Notes under the pieces: model-generated
Databases searched by the model: none
What the model saw: only the letters and a program-made list of their open reading frames with translations
Told to the model about the DNA's origin: nothing
Made by a program: the position numbers and the translations under genes
Part shown: positions 8,255-17,733 of the stretch, in pieces
How positions within the stretch are numbered: position 1 is the first letter of the stretch
Layout: every line of letters begins with the position of its first letter
NCBI GenBank assembly: GCA_965198825.1
Contig: CBDAQB010000003.1
Coordinates: 1,488,001 to 1,552,000, forward strand
Source of the DNA: BOG-908 sp965198825
GTDB lineage: Bacteria; Pseudomonadota; Alphaproteobacteria; Acetobacterales; Acetobacteraceae
Direction of reading: 5' to 3'
DNA length: 64,000 nucleotides

Positions 8255-8857
8255 GCCAACTCCTCCATCACGCCACTTTAACGCCTGACCTGCGATTTGG
8301 TCTCTGGATCCAGATCTCTTGCTTTTCGCAAAGGTCATGGATGATGGAGCGCCCCGTCACCACCGAAGCCCCGAGCCGTGAAGCGCCTCGAGACTCTTGC
8401 TTTGCTGGACCGTCCCCGCGGCGACCACGTCGACCCGCGAGGCGATGCAGATGCAACGCAACTTCGACGGCCAGTACAGCACCTTCGGCGAAACCTCCGT
8501 GGCCGCCGCCGTTCCGCAACCAGACGATCTTTCTGCCTTTGCCGCCCTGCGCGCAACGGATGGCGCACTCCCGATTACCATCAGAGAACAGCATAATTTC
8601 ACAACCCGCTGTCGCTTGGTTCGGTGGCGTGTTGCAGGACACCGCTCCGTTGCAAAGCAGGACGCCCTAACGTCTGCCGAAGTGAAGTAGCGCCTCTTTG
8701 TTAAAGCAAAGAAGCGAGAGATTGGACCAGTTGGGGAAGGCTCCGCTGTGTCCCAGCCTTTTGCCATGCGGTGAACTGGCCTTGTCGTTGATAACATGCT
8801 ACTTTCTACCGCCTGACGTTGCTGTGGTAGCGCAAGAAACGTGTTTGAGGATGAATC
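8255..8857. other. 603-bp region without a convincing gene
   Basis: No ORF here has a ribosome site together with protein-like composition. Open frames on both strands overlap each other and look like chance. The last 150 bp (8690-8857) are AT-richer and should hold the promoter of the next gene. A decayed gene within 8350-8690 cannot be excluded. Confidence 0.45.
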
Positions 8858-11008
8858 ATGCCCCTCGACAAACTCACGTGGTTGAAGAGAAAACTCGGCT
8901 TCGACGTTGAGGCGGCAAAGAAAAAGAAAGCCGCGGGCGCTGCAGGCGCCGCCCCGATGGTCACCGCGACTGCAACAGCCGGCGCTGCCATGGGTGCTGC
9001 GACAGCGGCGGGCTGGCAAGGTGCGCAAGTAACGCCCGCCACTGCGGCCTCTGGCCCGACGATCGGCGCCAACAGGCAAGCGCCGCCCCCAACTCCCGCT
9101 GCTGCTTTGGGCGTGCAGATCGGCGCCGATAGGCGGCCGAAACCGGTTGCGGGCGCCTACGCTGCGGCCGATAGCTTTCCGCCCGACGACCAGCTCTCCT
9201 ACACCGGGCCTCAAAGCGAGGCGTCTTCTGCTCCTTACGAGACGCAGCTGCCCATCAACATAGGAAGCTACGTCACTGAGGCTGAGGCGGCGCAGCGGCT
9301 TAACTCGGGACAGTCGGCACCAGCCGAGAACGGCAACTATGTCACCGAAGAGGAACTGGCGGAGCGGCGCCGGGCGCTCGAGGCAGCGCCGGCCTACGGC
9401 GGCACCACATACATGACCCAAGAGCAAATAGAGGCCCTTAAGCAGCAAAACGCAGATTCGGACGATGAGGATGAAGACGACGAGGATGAAGATGAGGACC
9501 TTACGGGTTCAGTCCCGAGATCCGGACGCAACTTCAAAATAGACAAGGAATCGATAGACAAGAAGGTAAAGACGTTCGAACCCGTCGATGCGTCGAATAC
9601 CGACTACGCGCGTGGCGTCAAAGGCGCCACCGGCATGAAGGGCAAATTCGCGGGCGACGAGTATGCCGGCGAGCATAACCAGGCCGGCTGGCGCGAGAAG
9701 CCCTGGAACGTCGATGGCGGCGACACCGGCATCACCACGGCGCTGAGCAGCGAGCAGGAAAGAAAAGACAACACGCTCGTCCTGCAGGAGGATGGGACCT
9801 ACAAGACTGCCGATGGCCGCGACCCAACCGGCCAAACACGCGGCTATGCCATGGACCCGAAAACCGGCGAGTTGGCGACCTTCACCGAGCGCATAAACAT
9901 CGTGACGGAAGGCCCGAACGGCGAGAAAAACCTCTCGCCCAACCTGGGCGTCACGCAGGGCATCAGCAACTTCAAGCGTGGCGATGGCGACCTTGAGGTA
10001 ACGCACCACACCACCGCCCTCGGCGGCGATGTGGTGCTGGATGAAAACGGCGAGGCGAAGCTGGATTCACGCGGCCGCCCGATCATGAAGTCGCGCGAGG
10101 CCGCATCGGCCGGCTTTGTGGAGTTCAACTACCTTGGCCAGATGGTGAGCATCAGCAACGCCAGCGGCCACTACAAGCCATCCGTATCCATGCTGCTCCA
10201 GGCGGTCGAACACCTGTCAAAACAGGGCGCTTTTTTTGAAAACGAAATCACCGATGCACAGGGCCATGCGGTGGATTCCGACAGCAAGCCGGGACAACTT
10301 TTTGCAGCAGTTCAGGAAAAGCTGAAGCAGAAGGCGCCTTTGCTGCAGCTTGCGCAGACTAAAACCACGGAACTGGCCGAAGCGACCGATGAGAAGGAGC
10401 AGGAGCGTCTCGCCAACGAAATAGAAGATATCAGCAAGCAAATCGAAGGCCTGTCGAAGGAGCTGGAGGCCCCAACAAAGATCCTGGCCAAGCTTGGCAT
10501 TGCGCCATCCATGCGCATGCGCAGCAACGCCCGGGTCGAGGTCACCGAGGCGAAAGCGGGCATGACCGGCGCTCAAATCCGCACAGCCGCCACTACCAGG
10601 ACGACCGTCAAGGATTTTCTGAAATCCGGCGGCAACAAGGATCAGCTCGAACTCAAGACGACCATGATGAAAGAGTTGGAGGGAAAGACTGCCGGCAAAA
10701 AGGAAACGCTGGATCGGATGGCCGAAGTGCGCGCAAAGCGTTCCTCAGGCGACAGCGAGCCTGCTCCCAGCCGAGAGGATGTCAAGAAAGCCCTCAATGA
10801 ACTGAAAAATGGCAGCGAGCCAAAGCAAGACACTCGAACAGGCGTGGGTGGTGATGGCGGTAGCCAGGAAGACCGTCCATCCGAAATCAACCCCTATCTG
10901 CAAACCGTAGGTGGAAGCGGCTATTCACATGAAGGCGGCACGGAAGACTCCGGGGCAACCAATTACTTCGAGCAGCCTGGAACCGGCTACGGAAAGACCA
11001 TCCCATAG
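8858..11008 (+). CDS. Large acidic low-complexity protein with SGHYKP motif
   Basis: 716-aa protein of unknown function. Its order is: a short basic N-terminus (WLKRKLGFDVEAAKKKK), an Ala/Thr/Pro-rich linker to about 110, two related segments beginning GSYVTEAEA and GNYVTEEEL plus TTYMTQEQI, and an acidic run DDEDEDDEDEDED near 203. A globular region follows with VEFNYLGQMVSISNASGHYK near residue 423, then a helical coiled-coil stretch about 490-545 (TKTTELAEATDEKEQERLAN), ending in a polar tail. I recall the SGHYKP block from large bacterial proteins of effector or toxin type; this is a lead, not proof. No signal peptide. GAGG precedes the ATG by 7 bases. It stands alone, with its own promoter region. 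Confidence 0.65.
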   Translation: MPLDKLTWLKRKLGFDVEAAKKKKAAGAAGAAPMVTATATAGAAMGAATAAGWQGAQVTPATAASGPTIGANRQAPPPTPAAALGVQIGADRRPKPVAGAYAAADSFPPDDQLSYTGPQSEASSAPYETQLPINIGSYVTEAEAAQRLNSGQSAPAENGNYVTEEELAERRRALEAAPAYGGTTYMTQEQIEALKQQNADSDDEDEDDEDEDEDLTGSVPRSGRNFKIDKESIDKKVKTFEPVDASNTDYARGVKGATGMKGKFAGDEYAGEHNQAGWREKPWNVDGGDTGITTALSSEQERKDNTLVLQEDGTYKTADGRDPTGQTRGYAMDPKTGELATFTERINIVTEGPNGEKNLSPNLGVTQGISNFKRGDGDLEVTHHTTALGGDVVLDENGEAKLDSRGRPIMKSREAASAGFVEFNYLGQMVSISNASGHYKPSVSMLLQAVEHLSKQGAFFENEITDAQGHAVDSDSKPGQLFAAVQEKLKQKAPLLQLAQTKTTELAEATDEKEQERLANEIEDISKQIEGLSKELEAPTKILAKLGIAPSMRMRSNARVEVTEAKAGMTGAQIRTAATTRTTVKDFLKSGGNKDQLELKTTMMKELEGKTAGKKETLDRMAEVRAKRSSGDSEPAPSREDVKKALNELKNGSEPKQDTRTGVGGDGGSQEDRPSEINPYLQTVGGSGYSHEGGTEDSGATNYFEQPGTGYGKTIP

Positions 11009-11036
11009 CGGCAACGGCGGCAAGCTCTAGCAAGCA

Positions 11037-11118
11037 GTTCTTTTTCGACGCCAGGCATCGCAGGCGAGGCTCTGCCTAAAGCCGCAAGGATCAATTGGTT
11101 CTTCTTTTCAAAAAGAAC
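11037..11118. repeat. Paired T/A-tract element, copy 4 (degenerate)
   Basis: The left module is reduced to AGTTCTTTTTCGA. The right end reads TTGGTTCTTCTTTTCAAAAA then GAACC. The core (CATCGCAGGCGAGGC) is unrelated to the other copies. It lies 29 bp after the stop of the acidic protein and ahead of the M61 peptidase. Confidence 0.6.
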
Positions 11119-11191
11119 CTCCTTCCTTCCCGCCCTTGCGCCCGACCCGAAGCTTGATAGGTTCCCCCCCGTTCACGGGAGAGCCTTAGCC

Positions 11192-13126
11192 TTGAAGCAT
11201 ATCCTACTCGCCACCGCCGCCTTCCTAGCCGCATCGCCTGCCTGGGCCGACCAGCAGCCTCAGCCCATGCCGCTCCCGCAGCCTCCCGCGGTCGCAACTC
11301 CCCAGGATGTGCCCTACCCAGGCAAGCTCGGCCTCACCGTCGATGCGACAGATCTCGCCCGCCACATCTTCACCGTTCAGGAAACCATCCCGGTCTCCAA
11401 GGCCGGCGACATGGTGCTGCTCTATCCCGAGTGGCTGCCTGGCGAGCACGGCCCTGCGAACCCGCTGGTCGAACTCGCCAGCCTGGTCATCACTGCCGGC
11501 GGCAAGCGCGTCGAATGGACGCGCGACGTCGTCGAGGACTACGCCTTCCACATCAAGGTGCCAGAGGGCGCCACGTCGCTCGACGTGCATTTCCAATTCC
11601 TGTCGCCGCCGGACGATAAGGAAGGCCGCGTCGTCATGACGCCCGACCTCATCGATCTGCAGTGGAACACGGTCGTTCTCTATCCTGCCGGCTACTTTTC
11701 GCGCGACATTACTTTGACGCCGACCGTCAAGCTCCCAAGCGGCTTCCATTTCGCAACCGCCCTCGAGCCAGAAGCGGCCGACACCGGGGTAGGGGGCTCC
11801 ATCGCCTTCCACGACACCACCCTGAACACACTGGTGGATTCGCCTCTCTACGCCGGCCACTACTTCAACCGGATAGACCTCGATCCGAACGGCAAAACGC
11901 CCGTTCACCTCAACGTCTTCGCCGACCGTCCCGAAGATTTGGTGATGTCAGCCGACATGACCGCCAAGCACCGCAATCTGGTGCAGCAGGCTTACAAGAC
12001 CTTCGGCTCGCACCATTACGACCACTATGATTTCCTCTTCGAGCTCAGCGACCAGCTCTCCGGCATCGGCCTCGAGCATCACCGCTCCAGCGAAGACGGC
12101 GTAGGCCGCGGATACTTTACCGACTGGGACAAGGAAGTTGCCGAACGCGACCTCCTGCCGCATGAATTCACCCATTCCTGGAACGGCAAATTCCGCCGCC
12201 CGGCCGACCTCTGGGCGCCGAACTTCAATGTCCCCGAGCGCGACAGCCTGCTCTGGGTTTACGAAGGCCAGACCGAATATTGGGGCCAGATCCTCGCCGC
12301 CCGCTCAGGCCTGTTCGATCACCAGCAGGCGCTGGACAGCCTGGCCGACCTCGCCGCCGCCATGCAGAACCAGGTTGGCCGCTCCTGGCGCGCCATGCAG
12401 GACACGACGAACGACCCCATCATCAACGCCCGCCGCCCGCTCGCCTGGCGCAATTGGCAGCGTGCCGAGGACTACTACGTCGAAGGTCTATTGATCTGGC
12501 TCGACGCCGACACGCTCATTCGCCAGAAGACCAACAATGCGAAGTCGCTCAACGACTTCGCCCACGGCTTCTTCGGCATCTACGACGGCAGTTACATCAC
12601 CGCCCCCTATCAGTTCGACGACGTCGTCAAGGCGCTGAACGCCGTCTATCCCTATGACTGGGCCAACTTCCTGCACACACGCATCGAGGGCCACGGCCCG
12701 GGCGCCCCGCTCGATGGCCTCACCCGCGGCGGCTACAAGCTCGTCTTCACGGACAAGGAAAGCCCCTTCTTCAAATCCGAGGAAGGCCGCCGCAAGGCCG
12801 CAAACCTGCTCTACTCCATCGGCTTGGGCATCCACGGCAGCACCATCAACGGCGTCTCCTGGGACAGCGCCGCCTATAAGGCCGGCCTCACCGTCGGTGA
12901 AAAAATCCTCGCTGTGAACGGCCTCGCCATGGACAACGCCGAAACCCTCACCAGCGCCATCAAAATTGCCCAGACCAGCAAGGCGCCGATCGAACTCCTC
13001 GTGCAATCCGACCAGCATTTCCGCACCGTCGCTATCGACTACCACGACGGCCTCCGCTACCCGCACCTCGAACGCATCGCCAACACCCCAGCCCTCCTCG
13101 ACGACATCATAGCTCCTATCAAATAA
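11192..13126 (+). CDS. Exported M61 family metallopeptidase with PDZ domain
   Basis: Zinc aminopeptidase of the M61 (glycyl aminopeptidase) family, 644 aa, probably periplasmic. An N-terminal signal peptide ends near AWA (residue 19). A beta-rich N-terminal domain precedes the catalytic site HEFTHSWNGK near residue 324, in which the two His are zinc ligands and the Glu is catalytic. The third ligand is the Glu in YEGQTEYWG near 358. A PDZ domain occupies about 540-620 (VGEKILAVNG). The start is TTG at 11192 with GGGAGAG upstream; no ATG is available in frame before the signal peptide. Monocistronic by spacing. Confidence 0.9.
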   Translation: MKHILLATAAFLAASPAWADQQPQPMPLPQPPAVATPQDVPYPGKLGLTVDATDLARHIFTVQETIPVSKAGDMVLLYPEWLPGEHGPANPLVELASLVITAGGKRVEWTRDVVEDYAFHIKVPEGATSLDVHFQFLSPPDDKEGRVVMTPDLIDLQWNTVVLYPAGYFSRDITLTPTVKLPSGFHFATALEPEAADTGVGGSIAFHDTTLNTLVDSPLYAGHYFNRIDLDPNGKTPVHLNVFADRPEDLVMSADMTAKHRNLVQQAYKTFGSHHYDHYDFLFELSDQLSGIGLEHHRSSEDGVGRGYFTDWDKEVAERDLLPHEFTHSWNGKFRRPADLWAPNFNVPERDSLLWVYEGQTEYWGQILAARSGLFDHQQALDSLADLAAAMQNQVGRSWRAMQDTTNDPIINARRPLAWRNWQRAEDYYVEGLLIWLDADTLIRQKTNNAKSLNDFAHGFFGIYDGSYITAPYQFDDVVKALNAVYPYDWANFLHTRIEGHGPGAPLDGLTRGGYKLVFTDKESPFFKSEEGRRKAANLLYSIGLGIHGSTINGVSWDSAAYKAGLTVGEKILAVNGLAMDNAETLTSAIKIAQTSKAPIELLVQSDQHFRTVAIDYHDGLRYPHLERIANTPALLDDIIAPIK

Positions 13127-13211
13127 CCCGGCCCACCGTTGAGCAATTTGGCGACGACGTATTTCGGGGCCGAGTGCTTGGTCTTTTTCGGAAGGCAAGC
13201 GACAGGAAGAC

Positions 13212-13250
13212 GTTCTTTTTGGAAAAAGAACCAAAAACTTTTTGCGAGTC
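13212..13250. repeat. T/A-tract element, copy 5 (single module)
   Basis: One module only: TTCTTTTTGGAAAAAGAA then CCAAAAACTTTTTGCGAG. No inverse partner follows. It sits in the 370-bp gap (13127-13496) between convergent genes. The rest of that gap holds no gene that I can support and becomes AT-richer toward 13400. Confidence 0.8.
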
Positions 13251-13496
13251 TGCCTGTTTGTTTGAGGGACGGCTGGGCTTCTGCGGCTTGTGTTTAGGTG
13301 GGGAGCATATGCGGCGGTCATGCTGTGGCCGGTGCGACTCCGTTATAAGTAGAGGCGGACTGTCCAGCGAAGCGCCTTCCGCAAACATGCCGGACGCAGC
13401 TAGCTCTTAGATAATCAGTCGCAGCGGACAATTCTTCTTCAATAATGGAAGGCAGAGAAGCCACTGAGAAATGTTCGTCTATGCTCGAGGTCAGGG

Positions 13497-15458
13497 TCAT
13501 CCAACTTGTAGCAGCGGTCTCATATCATCGACGCTTCTAGCTTTCTGAGCATGCTTAGAAAATACCCGTTTAGTTTTACCACCTTGATGTACTGTTTGAA
13601 GAAATTTGTTCAGGCTCCTGGTTTCGGCTACGCTTAGAGTACCCGGAGCCGGATGTGCCTGGGCTTTCTGCCAGTCCCGGATCAGTGTGCAAATGTCAGA
13701 AGATGAGAGTGCGCTGCTTAGAGCCTTACTAGAAGCTTGCTGTGCATGCCACGCCCTGATAGCAGCGCGGGTTTTGCTCACCTGCGAATCTTGAGCGCCG
13801 GAATCGCCATCCAAAGTAAGCGCAAGTCCGACCTTTAGCTGAAGTGACTGCTGGATGGCCAGCCACTCCTCAGGCAGCAGTTCCATGTCGCTGTTCGGCG
13901 TGGTGGTTTCGCAAGTTGCGCCGCCTCCAGGATGAACCAACTCGCCTTCAAGCCTTGTCATCCAACCTTTCAGGCATTGGAGCTGAACGTCAGGCCCTGC
14001 ATCGCCACAAACTTTTTCTTTCTCGGCCTTTACGGCTGTTTCAAGGCCGCTGATGTCATTGTGTACGCCTTGGAGTGTGCGGGTATCCTTTGCTATGATA
14101 TCATCCAACGACTCCAGGCCGCTTTTCGTCTGCTTGCTGTAATTTTCGGCCTTGTTCGCCGCTTCTCGTGCCTGTTGTTCGAAATTACCAAGGCCACCAA
14201 ATCGTTCTATTTTGTCAATCTCGTCGGTCGTGGCTTTGATTTTCTCCAGATGCGGAAGAACCAAGTCGATTCGCTTCGCATCACTTTCAAGTTGGTCGAT
14301 CTTTGAGTTGGCGTGGTTCAATTCTGACGCCTTCTCCGCTAGCTGACTATTAATTCCTTTCAACGTGTCAATTACCGCATCCCGATAATGGACAGCATCA
14401 TCGGATGCCATTCGGGCCTTCGCAGCAAGAGTAGCCACCCCGCCGTCCGCGGTTGCCTTCTGTATATCTTCGGCAATACTTTTCAATCGATCGATCTGTG
14501 GCTGAAAGTTGGTCACTATTTTCTCATCTCCGGAAAGTTGAGAATCCAGCTTTGCAGTCCGGCCTTGCAAGGCAATTACGATCGCGTCCACGGCTTTGCT
14601 CTTAAGCTCGTTCAGCTCACTGGTTTTCTTGAGTGCCTCGGCGGAGAATGCGGCGTTCGCCTCGCCTATCTTCGTCTCAGCTTCTGTTCCGGCATCACGA
14701 AGTCTTTGCATAATTTCGAAAGATGTCCCACCTATCTTAAAACTATCGACGACTGCAAAGCTGATCGTCGTAACTAGCGCCAAGCTTACAAATCCGCTCA
14801 GGATCTTTGTGACAGGCGAACCAAGAAGCTTGTCCAAGGCTCGTTTTACGAGGGCGTCCTCACTCACGCTTGACGGCTTTGCGATTATGCCTTTTTCGTC
14901 ACTGGCCGGCTCTGCCTCGTCAACATCTGTTTCGGCGTTGTCTCCTCGTCCGTCCTCCCCGCCGTCAGACGAACCCTGGCCGCTTTCGAATTCTACACTC
15001 TCGGGCTTTTCGCGATTGAAAACTCCTTCATGAACGTCGACTTGTCTTCCATCGGGAGCCACGCCTCGTTCCGGTGGACGCGAATTGCGACCAGCATCCA
15101 TCGCCCCTATCAGTTGCCCTAGAGTTTCTAAGGACTCCTGCAATTCAGTCCATGTGTTTGGTGTTGCGATGCTGTCGATGAGTTTGGCGAAGCTTGTTCC
15201 AAGAACCTCACCTGCAGACGCAGTTTTCAAAAGCGAGACAATGCAGCTGATCTTGCTGATGAGAAGCGGCGGCAAAGCTTCGTTGAGAGGCGTTAACGGA
15301 CGATCGACGAGGCCGCTCGAATAAGCGGTGGCAGTCCTAGTGCGGTTCATACCCGCCCCTAGGTGTGGTCCCGGTTTCAGAGCCTTCGCTTCAGCCCGCG
15401 TTTCGGCCAACAGAAATCGGGAGGCCGCAGAAGCGGCATCTCGCTCAGCGTCCGTCAT
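13497..15458 (-). CDS. Membrane-anchored coiled-coil protein, unknown
   Basis: 653-aa protein. The first ~215 residues are cytoplasmic in character and include an acidic linker (DGGEDGRGDNAETDVDEAEP). One TM helix follows at about 217-239 (ILSGFVSLALVTTISFAVVD), then a long coiled coil to about residue 490 with heptad-like runs such as KASELNHANSKIDQLESDAK. The C-terminal domain has scattered Cys. The layout resembles chemosensory or IncA-like tethers, but no family is recognised. ATG at 15458 gives GGAG a 7-base spacing; the ATG one codon upstream is possible. Codon use is visibly more AT-rich than the neighbours, hinting at acquisition. A TGTTACA direct repeat lies upstream. Confidence 0.7.
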   Translation of the reverse strand: MTDAERDAASAASRFLLAETRAEAKALKPGPHLGAGMNRTRTATAYSSGLVDRPLTPLNEALPPLLISKISCIVSLLKTASAGEVLGTSFAKLIDSIATPNTWTELQESLETLGQLIGAMDAGRNSRPPERGVAPDGRQVDVHEGVFNREKPESVEFESGQGSSDGGEDGRGDNAETDVDEAEPASDEKGIIAKPSSVSEDALVKRALDKLLGSPVTKILSGFVSLALVTTISFAVVDSFKIGGTSFEIMQRLRDAGTEAETKIGEANAAFSAEALKKTSELNELKSKAVDAIVIALQGRTAKLDSQLSGDEKIVTNFQPQIDRLKSIAEDIQKATADGGVATLAAKARMASDDAVHYRDAVIDTLKGINSQLAEKASELNHANSKIDQLESDAKRIDLVLPHLEKIKATTDEIDKIERFGGLGNFEQQAREAANKAENYSKQTKSGLESLDDIIAKDTRTLQGVHNDISGLETAVKAEKEKVCGDAGPDVQLQCLKGWMTRLEGELVHPGGGATCETTTPNSDMELLPEEWLAIQQSLQLKVGLALTLDGDSGAQDSQVSKTRAAIRAWHAQQASSKALSSALSSSDICTLIRDWQKAQAHPAPGTLSVAETRSLNKFLQTVHQGGKTKRVFSKHAQKARSVDDMRPLLQVG

Positions 15459-15488
15459 CATCCCGCTCCAGCCGGGGTCCGCTCTTGG

Positions 15489-15505
15489 TGTTACATCATG
15501 TTACA
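15489..15505. promoter_or_regulatory. TGTTACA direct repeat, possible operator
   Basis: Two exact TGTTACA copies separated by TCA lie 31-47 bp upstream of the coiled-coil gene start. On the gene strand this reads TGTAACATGATGTAACA. The position fits a regulator site or promoter overlap, which is inference from location only. Confidence 0.4.
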
Positions 15506-15615
15506 CTGACTTTGCAACGTTTTCAGACCGAGTCATCAGGGCGGTTGCAGAGCTGCTGCGCAAACGAGCAATTTTTAGGCAGCAGCCTCTGTTGGCAAAC
15601 GCGCGCCAATGGGCC

Positions 15616-16872
15616 TTACCCCCGCCGCCGATACCCTCGCATCAGTCCAACCTCGAGCCATTGCTGATGCACATCGGGAAAGTCCCCCTGGCTCAGCTCG
15701 ACGGCCGCCGCCGGGTAGGTCTGGCAATACCAGGACTTGTCGATGAAGAACGCCTCCCGCCCTTCGTCGAACCCGTAATGCTCGTAATGATGCCGTCCGT
15801 TCGGCAAATGGCCGTCGTGCACCGCAGCCGCAATGTCCGGGTAGGCGCTCAGGTAGAACTCCTCTTCGAAGTGATGCAGATACTGCGCCTTGTCCCGAAC
15901 CTGCCTCGCAGCGCGCAGCATTTCGGCGATCCGGGCATGGTGCATCTGCCGCCACAGGCCGCGTAGCGATGCGTGGGCGGCCGCGAACTGCTGCACCGGA
16001 ACGGCATAGTGGTAGGGGAACAGGAAGAAGCGATATCGTGAATCGCCAAGCGGCAGGAGGTTGGTGCTTTGGCTCTGCAGCGGATGCAGCAGCCCGAGCA
16101 CAGGCAGGAAGATATGCTTGGCGTCCGATAGCCACGCCGCCAGCCAGGCGAACGTGCTGACCGACGGCACCACATTCACCGAACGCCTGATACGCTCGAA
16201 ATCCGCCATCGCCCCACGTGACGGCAGGAACCGCGCATCGGGAAAGCGCCGCTGCAACTCTGCGGTATAGGGCGTGTCCTCCAGCTGGCCGCAGAACACC
16301 AGCCGCAATCCCGTCGTTTGCGCCAGTTCCTCGTAGAAATCCGCCGGGATCAGGACGTAGTCCGGGTGGTGCCCGTCCAGGATGTCGCCCTGCCTGATAT
16401 TGCACAGCAACTCGTCCGCACCCGCGCCAGCTACCTCCGGCCCGTCATGCACGAAGACGTTCCGGTAGGCGTCGGCCGCCAGGAAGTTTTCCATCCGCTG
16501 CCCGTAGGTGCGGAGATCCACCCGCTGCAGGCTCCCATCCCGCAGCTTCTCCGCCAGCAGGTCCAGATCCGGCGCCGGATCGGTCACCACCTCTGTCCGC
16601 CCAGACTCATCCTCGACCGGCGGATGAACGATTTTCCAATCATTCAGGCCGACATTGGAAATCACGCAGCGGCCGACCCGGGAGGCGAGCGAAAGTGCCA
16701 CCATGTACTGGATCATCTGGTTTGCCAGATTGCCCATTTGCGAGACATGCACGACCGGCACAGCCGCCGGCGCATCAAGCACGGCACACCCTATCGCGTC
16801 GCCATCCGATACGATATCAATACAACTTGCCGAGCGGCCCGCTTGGCGCTCTGGTGCGGCAGCCAGCCTCAT
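15616..16872 (-). CDS. Fucosyltransferase-like (GT11-type) protein with C-terminal repeat domain
   Basis: About 418 aa. The block QMGNLANQMIQYMVALSLA resembles the GLGNQMFQY motif of alpha-1,2-fucosyltransferases. LLCNIRQGDIL and a later RFLPSRGAMADFERI, VVPSVSTFAWLAAWLSDAKH fit the GDP-sugar binding half of such enzymes. The tail (YLSAYPDIAAAVHDGHLPNG then HHYEHYGFDEGREAFF) is a module often attached to glycosyltransferases in this bacterial group. The start is uncertain: ATG 16872, ATG 16884 or a downstream GTG are all possible. It is divergent from, and may overlap the 5' end of, the next glycosyltransferase. It may act in exopolysaccharide or glycoprotein decoration. Confidence 0.7.
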   Translation of the reverse strand: MRLAAAPERQAGRSASCIDIVSDGDAIGCAVLDAPAAVPVVHVSQMGNLANQMIQYMVALSLASRVGRCVISNVGLNDWKIVHPPVEDESGRTEVVTDPAPDLDLLAEKLRDGSLQRVDLRTYGQRMENFLAADAYRNVFVHDGPEVAGAGADELLCNIRQGDILDGHHPDYVLIPADFYEELAQTTGLRLVFCGQLEDTPYTAELQRRFPDARFLPSRGAMADFERIRRSVNVVPSVSTFAWLAAWLSDAKHIFLPVLGLLHPLQSQSTNLLPLGDSRYRFFLFPYHYAVPVQQFAAAHASLRGLWRQMHHARIAEMLRAARQVRDKAQYLHHFEEEFYLSAYPDIAAAVHDGHLPNGRHHYEHYGFDEGREAFFIDKSWYCQTYPAAAVELSQGDFPDVHQQWLEVGLMRGYRRRG

Positions 16873-16882
16873 GCGAGTGGAC

Positions 16883-17725
16883 ATGAAATCAGCAGTCTGC
16901 CTGATCGTGCGCAACGAGGCGCGCGATATCGCCGAATGGATCGCCTTCCACGCCCTGCTCGGCTTCGGGACGCAAATCATCTTCGACAACGGGTCGGACG
17001 ATGGCACCACGCGCATCATACGCGCCGCCGCGAGCCTGCATGACATCCGCCTGCACGACTGGACGGACCGCTCCAAGAGCGCCCAGACGCGCGCCTACCA
17101 GGCCGCCTGCGAGGCATACAAGCTGGAGTTCGACTGGATCGCCTTTACCGACTCCGACGAGTTCCTGATGCCGGCGCAAGATGAACCGATCGATGATTTC
17201 CTCGCCCGATTCGAAGGCTGGAGCGGCATAGCCGTTCACTGGGCGGTCTATGGATCGAACGGGCACGTCGAATATCCCGCAGGACTCGTGCTCGACGACT
17301 TCACCACACGCGCCGACGCCAGCTTCTTCGCCGCGCGGCATGTGAAATCCATTGTCCGGCCCAGCTTCGTGAACTCTTGCCTCAACCCGCATTGCTTCGA
17401 CCTCCGCGGCCATACCGCCGGCAGCTACTGCGACGCACGGGGACACCCCATGCAGTGGTGGCCCGCCCCGGAACACGGCGGCATCCTGCCCGGCCTGTCC
17501 CTCGAACCCCCCGATTATACCGCAGCACGGGTTAATCATTACTTTACAAGATCGAAAGCGCACTGGATTGCCAAGCTCAAGCGTGGCTACCCGGACAATT
17601 TCGCCATCCGCCGCATGGAGGAGTTCGCGGAAAACGATCGTAACGAAATTGAGGATCCGATTGCGCGGCGCTATCTGCCGAGGCTTAGGAATGGCGTCGC
17701 GAAGATTCAGGCAAGGGTAAGGTAA
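16883..17725 (+). CDS. Glycosyltransferase family 2/92-type protein
   Basis: 280-aa GT-A type glycosyltransferase. It starts with the nucleotide-sugar entry motif VCLIVRNEARDIAEWIAFH and has FDNGSDDGT near 36 and the metal-binding FTDSDEFLMP near 92, as in the DUF23/GT92-like group. A later HYFTRSKAHWIAKLKRGYPD is also typical of that group. The ATG at 16883 was preferred to 16871 because GAGTGG precedes it. It is divergent from the GT11-like gene and shares the same few bases for its start. No membrane segment. The sugar and acceptor are unknown. Confidence 0.8.
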   Translation: MKSAVCLIVRNEARDIAEWIAFHALLGFGTQIIFDNGSDDGTTRIIRAAASLHDIRLHDWTDRSKSAQTRAYQAACEAYKLEFDWIAFTDSDEFLMPAQDEPIDDFLARFEGWSGIAVHWAVYGSNGHVEYPAGLVLDDFTTRADASFFAARHVKSIVRPSFVNSCLNPHCFDLRGHTAGSYCDARGHPMQWWPAPEHGGILPGLSLEPPDYTAARVNHYFTRSKAHWIAKLKRGYPDNFAIRRMEEFAENDRNEIEDPIARRYLPRLRNGVAKIQARVR

Positions 17726-17733
17726 GGAAGGCG

